Source: Streptomyces sp. NBC_01775 (GTDB lineage: Bacteria; Actinomycetota; Actinomycetes; Streptomycetales; Streptomycetaceae). From it: 64,000 nt of DNA. The position numbers were made by a program, and so were the translations under genes. The notes beneath the pieces were generated by a model that saw only the letters and a program-made list of their open reading frames with translations, was not told the DNA's origin and made no database searches. This document shows, piece after piece, positions 34,008 through 42,516 of this stretch; the stretch's first letter is position 1; each line of letters starts with the position of its first letter. The stretch lies in the NCBI RefSeq assembly GCF_035917675.1, contig NZ_CP109104.1, positions 3,534,001 through 3,598,000 on the forward strand. The letters run 5' to 3'.

Positions 34008-35567
34008 CTACACCAGCGGGCCCGTGGCCGCTTCGGCCGCGGCGACCAGGGCACCCGAGCGGACGAACTCCTCGGCGGCTGCCAGGTCCGGGGCCAGGAA
34101 GCGGTCCTCGCCGGGGCCCTGCGCCCCGGCCTCCCGCAGCGCGGCGACGACGGCCCGCGCCGCCCCGCCCGGGGTGAGGCCGGCGGTGGCGGAGCGCAGT
34201 TCCACGGCGCGCGTCGCCGTGTACAGCTCGACGGCGACGACGCGGGTGAGCCCGTCGAGCGCGGTGCGCAGCTTGCGCGCCGCCGACCAGCCCATGGAGA
34301 CGTGGTCCTCCTGCATGGCCGAGGAGGGGATCGAGTCGGCCGAGGCGGGCACCGCCAGGCGCTTCAGCTCGCTGACGAGGGCCGCCTGCGTGTACTGAGC
34401 GATCATCAGCCCCGAGTCGACGCCCGCGTCGTGCGCGAGGAACGGCGGCAGGCCGTGCGAGCGGTTCTTGTCGAGCAGCCGGTCGGTGCGGCGCTCGGCG
34501 ATGGAGGCGAGGTCGGCGACGGCGACGGCGAGGAAGTCGAGGACGTAGGCCACGGGCGCGCCGTGGAAGTTGCCGTTGGACTCCACGCGCCCGTCGGGGA
34601 GCACCACCGGGTTGTCGACGGCGGCGGCCAGCTCGCGTTCGGCGACGGTGCGCGCGTGGGCCAGGGTGTCGCGTCCGGCGCCCGCCACCTGGGGAGCGCA
34701 GCGCACGGAGTAGGCGTCCTGGACGCGGGGCGCGTCGTCCTGGTGATGGCCGGTGAGACCCGAACCGTCCAGGACCTTCAGCATGTTGGCCGCGCTGGCG
34801 GCCTGGCCCGGGTGCGGGCGGATGGCGTGCAGCTCGGGGGCCAGGACCCGGTCGGTGCCGAGCAGCGCCTCCAGCGAGAGGGCCGCGGCGATGTCGGCGG
34901 AGGTGAACAGCCGCGCGAGGTCGGCGCAGGCCATCAGCAGCATGCCGAGCATCCCGTCGGTGCCGTTGAGGAGCGCCAGCCCCTCCTTCTCGCGCAGTTC
35001 GACGGGCTCGATGCCGTGCCGGGCCAGCAGTTCGCCGGAGGGCTCCAGGGTGCCGTCGGGCCCCTCCGCCTCGCCCTCTCCCATGAGCGTGAGGGCGCAG
35101 TGGGACAGGGGCGCGAGGTCTCCTGAGCAGCCGAGGGAGCCGTACTCGTGCACGGCGGGGGTGATGCCCGCGTTGAGCACGTCGGCCATGGTCTGCGCGA
35201 CCTCGGGACGTACGCCGGTGCGGCCCGAGGCGAGGGTCTTCAGCCGCAGGAACATCAGCGCGCGCACCACCTCGCGCTCGACGCGCGGGCCCATTCCGGC
35301 GGCGTGCGAGCGGACGATGTTGCGCTGCAACTGGGCCCGCAGGTCGGGCCCGATGTGGCGCACGGCCAGGGCGCCGAAGCCGGTGGAGACGCCGTAGACG
35401 GGTTCCGGCTTGGCCGCCAGCTCGTCGATGAAACGGCGCGCGGTGCGCAGCGCCCGGACCGCGTCCTCGTGCAGCTCGACGCGGGCGCCCCCGCGGGCGA
35501 CGGCGAGGACCTCCTCGGGAGTGGTCCCCGCGTCCCCCACCACCACAGTGTGCATATTCATATTCAC
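34008..35567 (-). CDS. hutH: Histidine ammonia-lyase
   Basis: 519-residue MIO-dependent lyase that converts histidine to urocanate, the first step of histidine use. The prosthetic group triad reads Cys147-Ser148-Gly149 in SLGCSGDLAPLSH (Ala in enteric HutH); Tyr58 in PVYGVSTGFG is the catalytic tyrosine. The reading opens GTG-Asn-ATG-Asn-ATG, so translation may start at 35567, 35561 or 35555; the last gives the usual MHTVVVG start. It diverges from a TetR gene; AT-rich CCTAGG-type repeats lie between. Confidence 0.95.
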   Translation of the reverse strand: MNMNMHTVVVGDAGTTPEEVLAVARGGARVELHEDAVRALRTARRFIDELAAKPEPVYGVSTGFGALAVRHIGPDLRAQLQRNIVRSHAAGMGPRVEREVVRALMFLRLKTLASGRTGVRPEVAQTMADVLNAGITPAVHEYGSLGCSGDLAPLSHCALTLMGEGEAEGPDGTLEPSGELLARHGIEPVELREKEGLALLNGTDGMLGMLLMACADLARLFTSADIAAALSLEALLGTDRVLAPELHAIRPHPGQAASAANMLKVLDGSGLTGHHQDDAPRVQDAYSVRCAPQVAGAGRDTLAHARTVAERELAAAVDNPVVLPDGRVESNGNFHGAPVAYVLDFLAVAVADLASIAERRTDRLLDKNRSHGLPPFLAHDAGVDSGLMIAQYTQAALVSELKRLAVPASADSIPSSAMQEDHVSMGWSAARKLRTALDGLTRVVAVELYTATRAVELRSATAGLTPGGAARAVVAALREAGAQGPGEDRFLAPDLAAAEEFVRSGALVAAAEAATGPLV

Positions 35568-35635
35568 GAACCCTAGTGAGTGAATTGCGATCTGTCACGA
35601 TCGTCCCGGCCCGCCGCTGAACCCCCTAGGATAAA

Positions 35636-35649
35636 TAGGTAGCTGCCTA
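35636..35649. promoter_or_regulatory. TetR-type palindrome between hutH and tetR
   Basis: TAGGTAGCTGCCTA is a 14-bp palindrome with one mismatched pair, next to further CCTAGG/CCTAG strings at 35625-35658, just upstream of the tetR gene. Probably the autoregulatory operator of the TetR protein. Confidence 0.5.
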
Positions 35650-35709
35650 GGAGCCCTAGCTTTAGAGTCCTTCTGTCAGGGCGGACGGCGGTTTCGGAGG
35701 TGGGGGCGG

Positions 35710-36414
35710 ATGGGCCGTGCGGGGCTGACCGTGGAGCGGATCGTGGCGGCGGCGGCCGATCTCGCGGACGAGGTGGGCCTGGACAAGGTCACCCTCTCCG
35801 CGCTGGCGCGCGGCTTCGGCGTCAAGGACGCGAGCCTCTACTCCCACATCAACGGGCTCGACGACCTGCGGACGCGGATCGCCGTGCTCGCCGCCGGCGA
35901 GATGACCGACCGCATCGGCGCCGCCGTCGTGGGCCGCGCGGGCAAGGACGCCATGATCGCCTTCGCCCATGCCTACCGCGGCTACGCACTGGATCACCCG
36001 GGCCGCTACGCCGCCGGCCAGCTCCCGATCGACCCCGCCGTCGCCGCCGAGTCGCCCGGCCACCGCCGCAGCGTCGAACTCACCCACGGAATGCTGCGCG
36101 CCTACGGCCTGGAGGAGCCCGACCTCACCGACGCCGGGCGGCTGCTGCGCAGCACCTTCCACGGCTACGCGGACCTGGAGACGCGGGCGGGCTTCGGAGC
36201 CCCCCGGAAGATCGACGCCTCCTGGGAACGGGGCCTGGAGGCCCTGCACCTGCTCCTGGAGCACTGGCCGAGAGCGGCCCCGGCACACCCGGCACACCCA
36301 ACGCAAAAGAAGCGCGGCACAGAGAACCGCGGCACGAAGAACGGCAACCAGAAGAGCCGCAGCACGAAGAACGGCAGCACGAAGAACCGCAGCGCCAAGA
36401 GAGGGAGATCATGA
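35710..36414 (+). CDS. TetR-family regulator with WHG domain and basic tail
   Basis: 234 residues. HTH at about 5-52 (LTVERIVAAAADLADEVGLDKVTLSALARGFGVKDASLYSHI), then the TetR_C/WHG-type sensor domain (YRGYALDHPGRYAAG; LRSTFHGYADLE). After residue 198 the protein ends in a tail of about 36 residues of Lys, Arg, Asn, Ser, Thr and Gly, encoded by purine-rich near-repeats, which is not part of the family. Its stop overlaps the hydrolase start (ATGA), so the two form an operon and the hydrolase may act on the inducing compound. Confidence 0.85.
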   Translation: MGRAGLTVERIVAAAADLADEVGLDKVTLSALARGFGVKDASLYSHINGLDDLRTRIAVLAAGEMTDRIGAAVVGRAGKDAMIAFAHAYRGYALDHPGRYAAGQLPIDPAVAAESPGHRRSVELTHGMLRAYGLEEPDLTDAGRLLRSTFHGYADLETRAGFGAPRKIDASWERGLEALHLLLEHWPRAAPAHPAHPTQKKRGTENRGTKNGNQKSRSTKNGSTKNRSAKRGRS

Positions 36415-37313
36415 TCGACCAGTCCGCAGGGGCCGCCGCGCCCCTCGTCGGAACCCTGCCCGTACCCGGCGCCACCTTGCGCTACGAGGTACGGGGCGCG
36501 GGCCCGTTGCTGCTGCTGATAGCCGGCGGCTCGGGCGACGGGGCCGTCTTCGACCACGTCGCACCCGCCCTGGCCGACCGCTTCACCGTCGCCTCCTACG
36601 ACGCGCGCGGCCCCGGCCGCAGCCCGCTGGACGGGCCGGCGGAGGACCAGCGGGTCGAGGTGCACGCCGCCGACGCGCGCCGGCTGATCGACCTGCTGTC
36701 GCCCGATGAGCCAGCCGCCGTCTTCGGCACCAGCTCGGGCGGCATCACCGCGCTCGGCCTGCTGGCCCGCCACCCCGGCCGGCTGCGCCGGGTGATCGCG
36801 CACGAGCCGCCACTGGCCCGCGCCCTGCCCGAGCCGGCCGAGCTGCTGGCCCTGTTCGAGGATGTTCGCGACACGGCCGTACGGGAGGGCACCGGACCGG
36901 CGTTCGCCAAGTTGGCCGCCGGCCTGGCGGCGCGGGACACCGAGCGGGACCCGGCCCGGGACACCGGGCGGAGCACCGACGCGAGCCACGAAGCCCCGCA
37001 CGACCAGCCGCCCCTCGACCCCGAGTTCCTGGCCCGGATGCACGCCGGCAGCGCCTACTTCCTGCGGCACATCCTGTATCCGTTCACCCACCACACCCCG
37101 GAACTGGGCGAGCTGAAAGCGGCGTCCGACCGGCTCGTGCTCGCGGTGGGCGAGGACTCGCGGGGCACGCCGCTGGCCGACCTCGTCCAGCAGCTGGGCC
37201 GGCGCGTCGGCGCGCCCGTCCGCGCGTTCCCCGGCGGGCACATCGGCGTCACCGAGCACCCCGTCCGGTTCGCGGCACGGCTGCGCGAGGTGCTGGCGGA
37301 GTCCCTCGGCTGA
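36411..37313 (+). CDS. Alpha/beta hydrolase
   Basis: 300 residues. The fold and triad are visible: oxyanion stretch LLLIAGGSGDG, nucleophile Ser in FGTSSGG, acid in LAVGEDSRG and His in FPGGHIGVTEHP. DARGPGRS is the usual beta4 loop. A variable cap region includes the low-complexity RDTERDPARDTGRSTDASHEA insert. Substrate unknown. Coupled to the tetR gene through ATGA. Confidence 0.9.
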   Translation: MIDQSAGAAAPLVGTLPVPGATLRYEVRGAGPLLLLIAGGSGDGAVFDHVAPALADRFTVASYDARGPGRSPLDGPAEDQRVEVHAADARRLIDLLSPDEPAAVFGTSSGGITALGLLARHPGRLRRVIAHEPPLARALPEPAELLALFEDVRDTAVREGTGPAFAKLAAGLAARDTERDPARDTGRSTDASHEAPHDQPPLDPEFLARMHAGSAYFLRHILYPFTHHTPELGELKAASDRLVLAVGEDSRGTPLADLVQQLGRRVGAPVRAFPGGHIGVTEHPVRFAARLREVLAESLG

Positions 37314-37323
37314 CGACCTTCGG

Positions 37324-38517
37324 CTAACGGTTCCGGAAGCGGCGGCGTTCGGGTGGCCGGGGCGGAGCCGGGGTCGCGGCCAGGCGGAGCGTGGGGTCCT
37401 CGTCGGGCGGGCCCTCGCGTCCGGCCACGACGGGCTTGGCCGAGCGGAGGGCCTTGGCGCGGTACTGCGCCGCGTCGGCGAGGCGGAAGAGGCGGCGGGC
37501 CGAGCGCACCTCGCCGACCGGGTCGCCGGTGGAGGCCACCCCGCAGGCGACGCCCTCGCCCAGCTCCAGTTCGGCCGCCCGGCGGCACAGCTCGTCGGCG
37601 GCGCGCACCACCTCGTCGGCCGTGGGCCCGACGGCGAGCAGGCAGAACTCGTCGCCGCCCAGCCGTCCGGCCAGCGCCCCGGTCAGCATCGCGCCGCACA
37701 GGGACAGGACGCCGCCGAAGCGCTCCAGCAGCCGGTCGCCGGCCTCGTGGCCGTGTGCGTCGTTGACGCGCTTGAGGCCGTTGATGTCGCAGACGACGAG
37801 GCTGACGACGGTGCCCAGGTCGCGGTGGACCTCCAGCGCCTCGTCCAGCCGGGCGTCGATCGCGCGGCGGTTGGCGAGCCCGGTGAGGGGGTCGGTGAAG
37901 GCGAGGCGGCGTACCTCCTCCAGGCGCTCGTTCTGGGCGATGCCCGCCGCGATGATCGCGGCCAGCACGGTGGCGAAACCGGTGTCGCCGGAGTCGAAGG
38001 CGGGAGCGGTGGCACCGCGTGCCACATACAGCTCGCCCCAGGCGCGCCCGTGCAGCACGATCGGCGCGACCACGCACGAGCCCCGGCCCCGGCGGCGCAG
38101 TGCCTCGGCCCGCCGGTGACCGGGGCCCTCGCGGGTCTCGGTCCAGGCGTTCGGTATGCCGCCGCCCGCCCACTCCTCGTGCAGGAACTCGGTGATCTCG
38201 GGAAAGGCGTGGACGGGATAGGACTCGTCCTCGGGGAACTCCGCCTCGTCCGGTGCCCGCTCCCCCACGTTCGTCAGCACCCGCAGCAGCCCCCGGTCGC
38301 GCTCCCAGACCGATATCGAGGCGAAGGAGCCGTCCATCGCCTCGCAGGCGCCCAGCGCGGCGGCGTGGGCGAGGTCCCGGTGCGGGAGTGGCCCGGTGGC
38401 CTCGTCGGGATGCGGGGCCGAGGTCGCGGGCGCCGAGGTCTGGGCCGCCGCCATGGCCTGGGACAGCCCGACGACCGCGCACAGCCGCGCGTCCGCGTCC
38501 TCTCCCATTCGGCCCAT
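37324..38517 (-). CDS. GAF-GGDEF diguanylate cyclase (CdgE-like)
   Basis: 397 residues. An N-terminal GAF domain (about 45-195: AMDGSFASISVWERDRGLLRVLTNVGE...GSCVVAPIVLHGRAWGELYVAR) is followed by GGDEF (RLAFTDPLTGLANRRAID...; active loop GRLGGDEF), so it should make cyclic di-GMP, which holds Streptomyces in vegetative growth. The inhibitory I-site RxxD upstream of GGDEF is absent (the aligned segment is LTGA). In layout and neighbourhood it matches the protein called CdgE in Streptomyces venezuelae, from memory. The ATG at 38517 follows TAACCT by 7 bases, suggesting a leaderless start; GTG 38556 is an alternative. Confidence 0.88.
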   Translation of the reverse strand: MGRMGEDADARLCAVVGLSQAMAAAQTSAPATSAPHPDEATGPLPHRDLAHAAALGACEAMDGSFASISVWERDRGLLRVLTNVGERAPDEAEFPEDESYPVHAFPEITEFLHEEWAGGGIPNAWTETREGPGHRRAEALRRRGRGSCVVAPIVLHGRAWGELYVARGATAPAFDSGDTGFATVLAAIIAAGIAQNERLEEVRRLAFTDPLTGLANRRAIDARLDEALEVHRDLGTVVSLVVCDINGLKRVNDAHGHEAGDRLLERFGGVLSLCGAMLTGALAGRLGGDEFCLLAVGPTADEVVRAADELCRRAAELELGEGVACGVASTGDPVGEVRSARRLFRLADAAQYRAKALRSAKPVVAGREGPPDEDPTLRLAATPAPPRPPERRRFRNR

Positions 38518-38524
38518 GTTGTCA

Positions 38525-38530
38525 AGGTTA
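38525..38530 (-). promoter_or_regulatory. Probable leaderless -10 box of the GGDEF gene
   Basis: TAACCT on the minus strand ends seven bases before ATG 38517; no Shine-Dalgarno precedes that ATG. Confidence 0.4.
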
Positions 38531-38738
38531 GGAGGGTTCGCCCCGTTCTGCCGCACAGATCTCAGGGGTTTACCTCACCCCCCGTAGATAACTCCTCGTA
38601 GACAGCTATTCGACAGCCATGCGAAGAAGCCAGCTCCTCGAAGGCGGCCCCCCGCCGCACGACGACGCGACGACCGAGCACCGCAGGCTGCCCCTGTAAC
38701 CCTCCACAGCCTCGGCAAACCCTGTTGTCTGTGCCGCC

Positions 38739-39539
38739 TCAGATCCCCGGCCACCGCGGCGTCCGCTTCTCGTTGAACGCCGCGACGCCCTCGGCCCGGT
38801 CGCCGGAGAAGGCGACCCTGCGCCAGGCCGCCTCCTCGACCTCCAGGCCCGCGCGCAGCTCCATGCCCCAGCCGGTGCGCAGCGCGCGCTTGGCGGCGCG
38901 CAGCCCGACCGGGGAGTTCGCGGCGATCCGTGCCCCGAGCGCCAGCGCCTCGGCCCGGTCCTCGCCCTGCCCCACGAGCTGGTCGACCAGGCCGAGGGTG
39001 TGCGCCTCGGCCGCCTCGACGCGGCGGGCGCTGAAGATGAGCTCGGCGGCCCGCGCCGCACCCACCCGGCGCGGCAGCAGCTGCGTACCGCCACCACCGG
39101 GGACGACGCCCACGGACACCTCGGGCAGCCCGACGACCGCCGTCGGGTCGGCGACGATCAGGTCGCAGGACAGGGCGAGTTCGTAGCCGCCGCCCAGCGC
39201 GAAGCCGTGCACGGCGGCGATCGTGGGCATCGGCAGCTCCAGCACCCCCGTATAGGCGGCGCGGGCGCGCGGGCGCTGGGCCCCCAGCTCGGCGTCGCTG
39301 AGCGCGTTGCGCTCCTTCAGGTCGGCGCCGACGCAAAAGGCCCGCTCGTGTGTGGAGGTCAGAACCGTGGCCCGGACGCCGTCATCGGCGGCCAGCGCGG
39401 CACACGCCTCGGCGAGCGCTTCGGCGAACGCGGTCGAGACCGCGTTCATCGCGCCCTTCCGGTCCAACACCAGCTCCGCCACGTGCCCGTCCCTGCGGAC
39501 CCGCACCCACTCCCCGAACACCTGCTCGCTGTGATCCAT
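38739..39539 (-). CDS. Enoyl-CoA hydratase/isomerase family protein
   Basis: 266-residue crotonase. Oxyanion-hole segments HERAFCVGADLKER and HGFALGGGYELALSCDL, and the catalytic region VGLPEVSVGVVPGGGGTQLLPRRVG with one glutamate, fit an enoyl-CoA hydratase of fatty acid or branched-chain amino acid breakdown. The exact acyl substrate is not predictable. ATG 39539 is chosen because similarity begins there. It lies 29 bases after the adenylate cyclase stop on the same strand, so the genes may be co-transcribed. Confidence 0.92.
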   Translation of the reverse strand: MDHSEQVFGEWVRVRRDGHVAELVLDRKGAMNAVSTAFAEALAEACAALAADDGVRATVLTSTHERAFCVGADLKERNALSDAELGAQRPRARAAYTGVLELPMPTIAAVHGFALGGGYELALSCDLIVADPTAVVGLPEVSVGVVPGGGGTQLLPRRVGAARAAELIFSARRVEAAEAHTLGLVDQLVGQGEDRAEALALGARIAANSPVGLRAAKRALRTGWGMELRAGLEVEEAAWRRVAFSGDRAEGVAAFNEKRTPRWPGI

Positions 39540-39568
39540 GGGGCTCACGATACGGCGGCACGCACCGC

Positions 39569-40984
39569 TCAGGAGGCCGGACGGCGGCGCAGCAGCCAGG
39601 GTTCGACGACGCCCAGGCCACGCACCGGACGCTGGTAGAGCGGCTGGAGCGCGAAGCGGTACCCGGACAGGTCCTCGCTCTCCTTCTCCGACTCGGGAGC
39701 CATGCCCGAACCGGTCAGCTCGGCCCGGAAGGCGCCGTCGACCAGCACCGTGTCCTTGGGCGCTATCGAGGTGAGCCGGCTGGCGAGGTTGACGGTGTTG
39801 CCGAACACGTCGCCCATCCGCGTCGTCATCGTCCCGAAGGCGATCCCGACGCGCAGCTCCGGCATCGTCTCGTCGTTGGCCATGGTCTCGATCAGCCGCA
39901 GCCCGATCTCGGCGGCCGTACCCGCGTCCTCGGCGACGTAGAGGATCTCGTCGCCCAGCGCCTTGATGAGCCGCCCGCCGTGGGCCGCGACCAAGTCGGC
40001 GGCCGTGGTCTCGAACGCCTCGACCAGCTCGCCCAGTTCCTCCTCCTCCAGCCGCCGGGTCAGCCGGGTGAAGCCGACCAGGTCGGCGAAGCCGATGGCC
40101 TGCCGCCGGTTGACCATCTCCTCGTCGTCCTGGGCCTGGACGACACGGCCGGTGGCGGCGGCGAGCTGCCTGCGCCACACATAGACCAGGAACTCCTCCA
40201 GCTCGGGCAGCAGCAGCTGCACCAGCGGGAAGGTGACCTCGTTGCGGGTCATGCCCGGCTCGGGCGGCTCGGTCAGCCCCATCAAGAAGGAGTCGATCTG
40301 CCAGTCGGCGAGCCGCGCCGTGGTCTGGCCGGTGGAGCGCGCCACCTGGACGGCCATCGTCTCGCTCAGCAGCCCCGCCTCCACCAGGCCCGACAGCCGC
40401 CGCAGGGCCAGCACGTCCGCCTCGGTCAGCGCGCGGGCCTGGCCGACGTCGGCGAAGCCCATCGCCCGCCAGAAGCGGGAGGCCAGCTCCATGGAGACGC
40501 CCGCCGCGCGCGCCGCCTGAAAGGGGGTGTACTGCCGGTCGGAGCCGAGGATCAGCTCCTCGATGCGCAGAGCGCTGGGGTCGGTGTCGTCCTCGGGGAC
40601 GTCGCCCTCTTCGTCTTCGTCGTCGCCTGGTCCATCCGGTCCGCCGTGCGGGGGGCTGCTCTGGGCGCCGGGGCCGTCGCCCGGGACGCCGTCCGCGCCG
40701 CCCGGATCGGCACCCGGAACACCGTCCGCGTCGCCTTCGGGGGCGGCACCCGGTGCCGGGTCGGTCCGCTCGGGGTGTTCCCCCGAGGCCGGGGCGGGCT
40801 CCGAAGAGGGCTCGGGGGCTGCGCCGGAAGCTGGGCCGGAGCCGGCGGCCGGGCCGGAGTCCGCACCCCGCTCCGAGCCGGTCGCGGAGCCGCCAGGGCC
40901 GCCGCCGTCGCTGTCCGACGCGGCCGATGACCCGGCGGCGGACGCCGGCCTCCGTGCGGGGGTGCCCGGTTCGTTCACGGTCAC
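39569..40984 (-). CDS. cya: Class III adenylate cyclase
   Basis: 471 residues from GTG 40984, with GGGAG upstream (a start at 41017 would add 11). The first 140 or so residues are Ser/Gly/Ala/Asp/Glu-rich and look disordered. Then comes a winged-helix-like region (ALRIEELILGSDRQYTPFQAARAAGVSMELASRFWRAMGF...) and the cyclase domain: metal aspartates in GFADLVGFTRL and ALGDEILYV, transition-state residues in GNTVNLASRLT. This matches the single Streptomyces Cya that makes the cAMP needed for germination and differentiation. Its acidic N-terminal extension is longer than I expect for the family. Confidence 0.93.
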   Translation of the reverse strand: MTVNEPGTPARRPASAAGSSAASDSDGGGPGGSATGSERGADSGPAAGSGPASGAAPEPSSEPAPASGEHPERTDPAPGAAPEGDADGVPGADPGGADGVPGDGPGAQSSPPHGGPDGPGDDEDEEGDVPEDDTDPSALRIEELILGSDRQYTPFQAARAAGVSMELASRFWRAMGFADVGQARALTEADVLALRRLSGLVEAGLLSETMAVQVARSTGQTTARLADWQIDSFLMGLTEPPEPGMTRNEVTFPLVQLLLPELEEFLVYVWRRQLAAATGRVVQAQDDEEMVNRRQAIGFADLVGFTRLTRRLEEEELGELVEAFETTAADLVAAHGGRLIKALGDEILYVAEDAGTAAEIGLRLIETMANDETMPELRVGIAFGTMTTRMGDVFGNTVNLASRLTSIAPKDTVLVDGAFRAELTGSGMAPESEKESEDLSGYRFALQPLYQRPVRGLGVVEPWLLRRRPAS

Positions 40985-41151
40985 TTCCCGCTCCCTGCGC
41001 CCCTCGCGGCGTGGCATCGCGGCGTAGCGTCGTCCCTGCGCACGGCCCTTCCGTTCCTCTTGCTGGGTCCTGCCCTGGGCGGCGAATTCCGGTGCCGGGT
41101 GGCACCGGATGTCACCGCCGGTTGCCCACCATACGGCAGTTGTGCGCTACC

Positions 41152-42000
41152 TCACTGTCCGGCCGCAGGGCGCAGATGGACGATGTCACCGGCAGCGACC
41201 GGGTGCTGTACGCCCTGTTCCGAGGCGATCACCAGCCGCCCGTCCCCGTCCACCGCGACGGCCTCCCCCACCAGCGCGTCACCGCCCGGCAGCTCCGCCC
41301 GTACGGTCCTGCCGAGCGTCACACAGCCGGCCGCGTACGCCTCCAGCAAGGCGCTGCCCGAGGGGTCGCCGTCGGCCGCGCTCCAGCGGCCGTACCAGTC
41401 CTCCAGCGCCCGCAGCACGGCGCGCAGCAGCGGGTCGCGGTCCGTGCCCTTGGCCCCCGCGAGGGCGAGGGAGCCCGCGGTGGGGACGGGCAGCTCCTCG
41501 GCGCGGAGGGTGACGTTCACGCCGATGCCCAGGACGAGGTGCTCGCCACCGACGCGCTCCGCGAGGATGCCGCCGATCTTGCGCTCCTCGCCCTCGCTGA
41601 CGGCAAGCACGTCGTTGGGCCACTTCAGCCCCGTGTCGACGCCGGCCGCGCGGGCGAGGGCGCCCGCTGCGGCGACCCCCGCGAGGAGGGGGAGCCAGCC
41701 CCAGTGGTGGGCCGTGGGCCCCGGCTTGAGCAGCACGGAGAAGAAGAGGCCCGAGCGGGGTGGGGCGCTCCACGCGCGGTCCAGACGGCCTCTGCCCGCC
41801 GTCTGCTCTTCCGCGACGAGGATGGTGCCCGCCGCGGCTGTGCCCTTGCGGGCTCTGTCCGCCAGTTCGGTGTTGGTCGAGCCGATGGCTTCGACCACCT
41901 CCAGATCTGTCCAGAGCCCGTCACCACCCACCAGCGCCTTCTTGAGGGCCGTCGCGTTGAGTGGGGGCCGGTCCAGGTCCGACCAACGTTTTGAGGGCAT
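41152..42000 (-). CDS. birA: Biotin--[acetyl-CoA-carboxylase] ligase
   Basis: 282-residue biotin protein ligase that loads biotin onto the carrier domain of acyl-CoA carboxylase alpha subunits such as AccA in this window. The biotin/adenylate motif appears as AGRGRLDRAW, and KWPNDVLA carries the catalytic lysine; the C-terminal SH3-like domain ends the protein. No N-terminal DNA-binding HTH is present, so it is a class I enzyme without BirA-type repressor activity. It diverges from pccB, one of the carboxylase subunits. ATG 42000 follows TAGGCT by six bases. Confidence 0.94.
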   Translation of the reverse strand: MPSKRWSDLDRPPLNATALKKALVGGDGLWTDLEVVEAIGSTNTELADRARKGTAAAGTILVAEEQTAGRGRLDRAWSAPPRSGLFFSVLLKPGPTAHHWGWLPLLAGVAAAGALARAAGVDTGLKWPNDVLAVSEGEERKIGGILAERVGGEHLVLGIGVNVTLRAEELPVPTAGSLALAGAKGTDRDPLLRAVLRALEDWYGRWSAADGDPSGSALLEAYAAGCVTLGRTVRAELPGGDALVGEAVAVDGDGRLVIASEQGVQHPVAAGDIVHLRPAAGQ

Positions 42001-42006
42001 GCCCCC

Positions 42007-42012
42007 AGCCTA
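42007..42012 (-). promoter_or_regulatory. Probable leaderless -10 box of birA
   Basis: TAGGCT on the minus strand ends six bases before ATG 42000, and no ribosome site precedes the ATG. Confidence 0.4.
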
Positions 42013-42076
42013 TGGGCTCCGCCCCTGGTGCCCCGTTTTTGTTGGGGCTGTGCCCCTTGGTGCCGCGCCGTTGTTG

Positions 42077-42246
42077 GGGGCTCCGCCCCCCTAGGACCCC
42101 TAGCCGCACCTGAACCCTGCTTTTCACCTCACTCGTCGCACCAAGACCCAGGCCCTTGGACCGGCCGGTGACTACCCTGCGGGCACAAACATCACGAAAG
42201 AGCAGGCGCTGTTACGGGGCGGGGGGTCCTAGGGGGGCGGAGCCCC
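42077..42246. repeat. 24-bp inverted repeat pair flanking a possible pccB promoter region
   Basis: 42077-42100 and 42223-42246 are exact reverse complements over 24 bp, built around GGGGCTCCGCCCCCCTAGGA. They enclose about 122 bases that are less G-rich. Arms of this composition recur between Streptomyces genes, as I recall; they could form a large stem. Confidence 0.75.
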
Positions 42247-42352
42247 TCTAGCGGGGGGCCGTTGGGTGGGGGTCCCCCCGGACGGAGTCTGGGGGAGGAG
42301 CCGCCCCAACGCCCGGCCGGCGAGGCCATCGGTTAGAGGGCGAAGCCCTCAA

Positions 42353-42386
42353 AGGGGGCCAAGGGGCCAAGGGGCCAAGGGGCAAA
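42353..42386. repeat. GGGGCCAA tandem repeat
   Basis: About four near-perfect 8-bp units (42355-42386), ending in GGGGCAAAGCCCC, about 130 bases before the pccB start. Confidence 0.7.
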
Positions 42387-42516
42387 GCCCCAAGACGGGG
42401 CACAGGGGCGGAGCCCCTGCTCATGGGGAGTGTGGCCAATGCCGCACTCCGTAACCGGCGGCACGCCGATAGCCTACGGGTCGGTAGCAACCGCGACGGC
42501 AAGGAGCCCCCCGAAC

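Larger units (their letters stand above)
42001..42516. other. Intergenic region, birA to pccB, with inverted and tandem repeats
   Basis: 516 bases. Contains the birA leaderless -10 (AGCCTA on the plus strand at 42007-42012), a 24-bp inverted repeat pair (42077-42100 and 42223-42246), a GGGGCCAA tandem repeat near 42355-42386 and the pccB leader. No gene is supported. Confidence 0.6.

Noticed and set aside
38739..41105. A single 788-codon frame joining enoyl-CoA hydratase with the cyclase region
   Set aside because: Only the first 267 codons from 39539 match the crotonase family; the rest is the +1/-1 shadow of cya. Two separate genes explain it.
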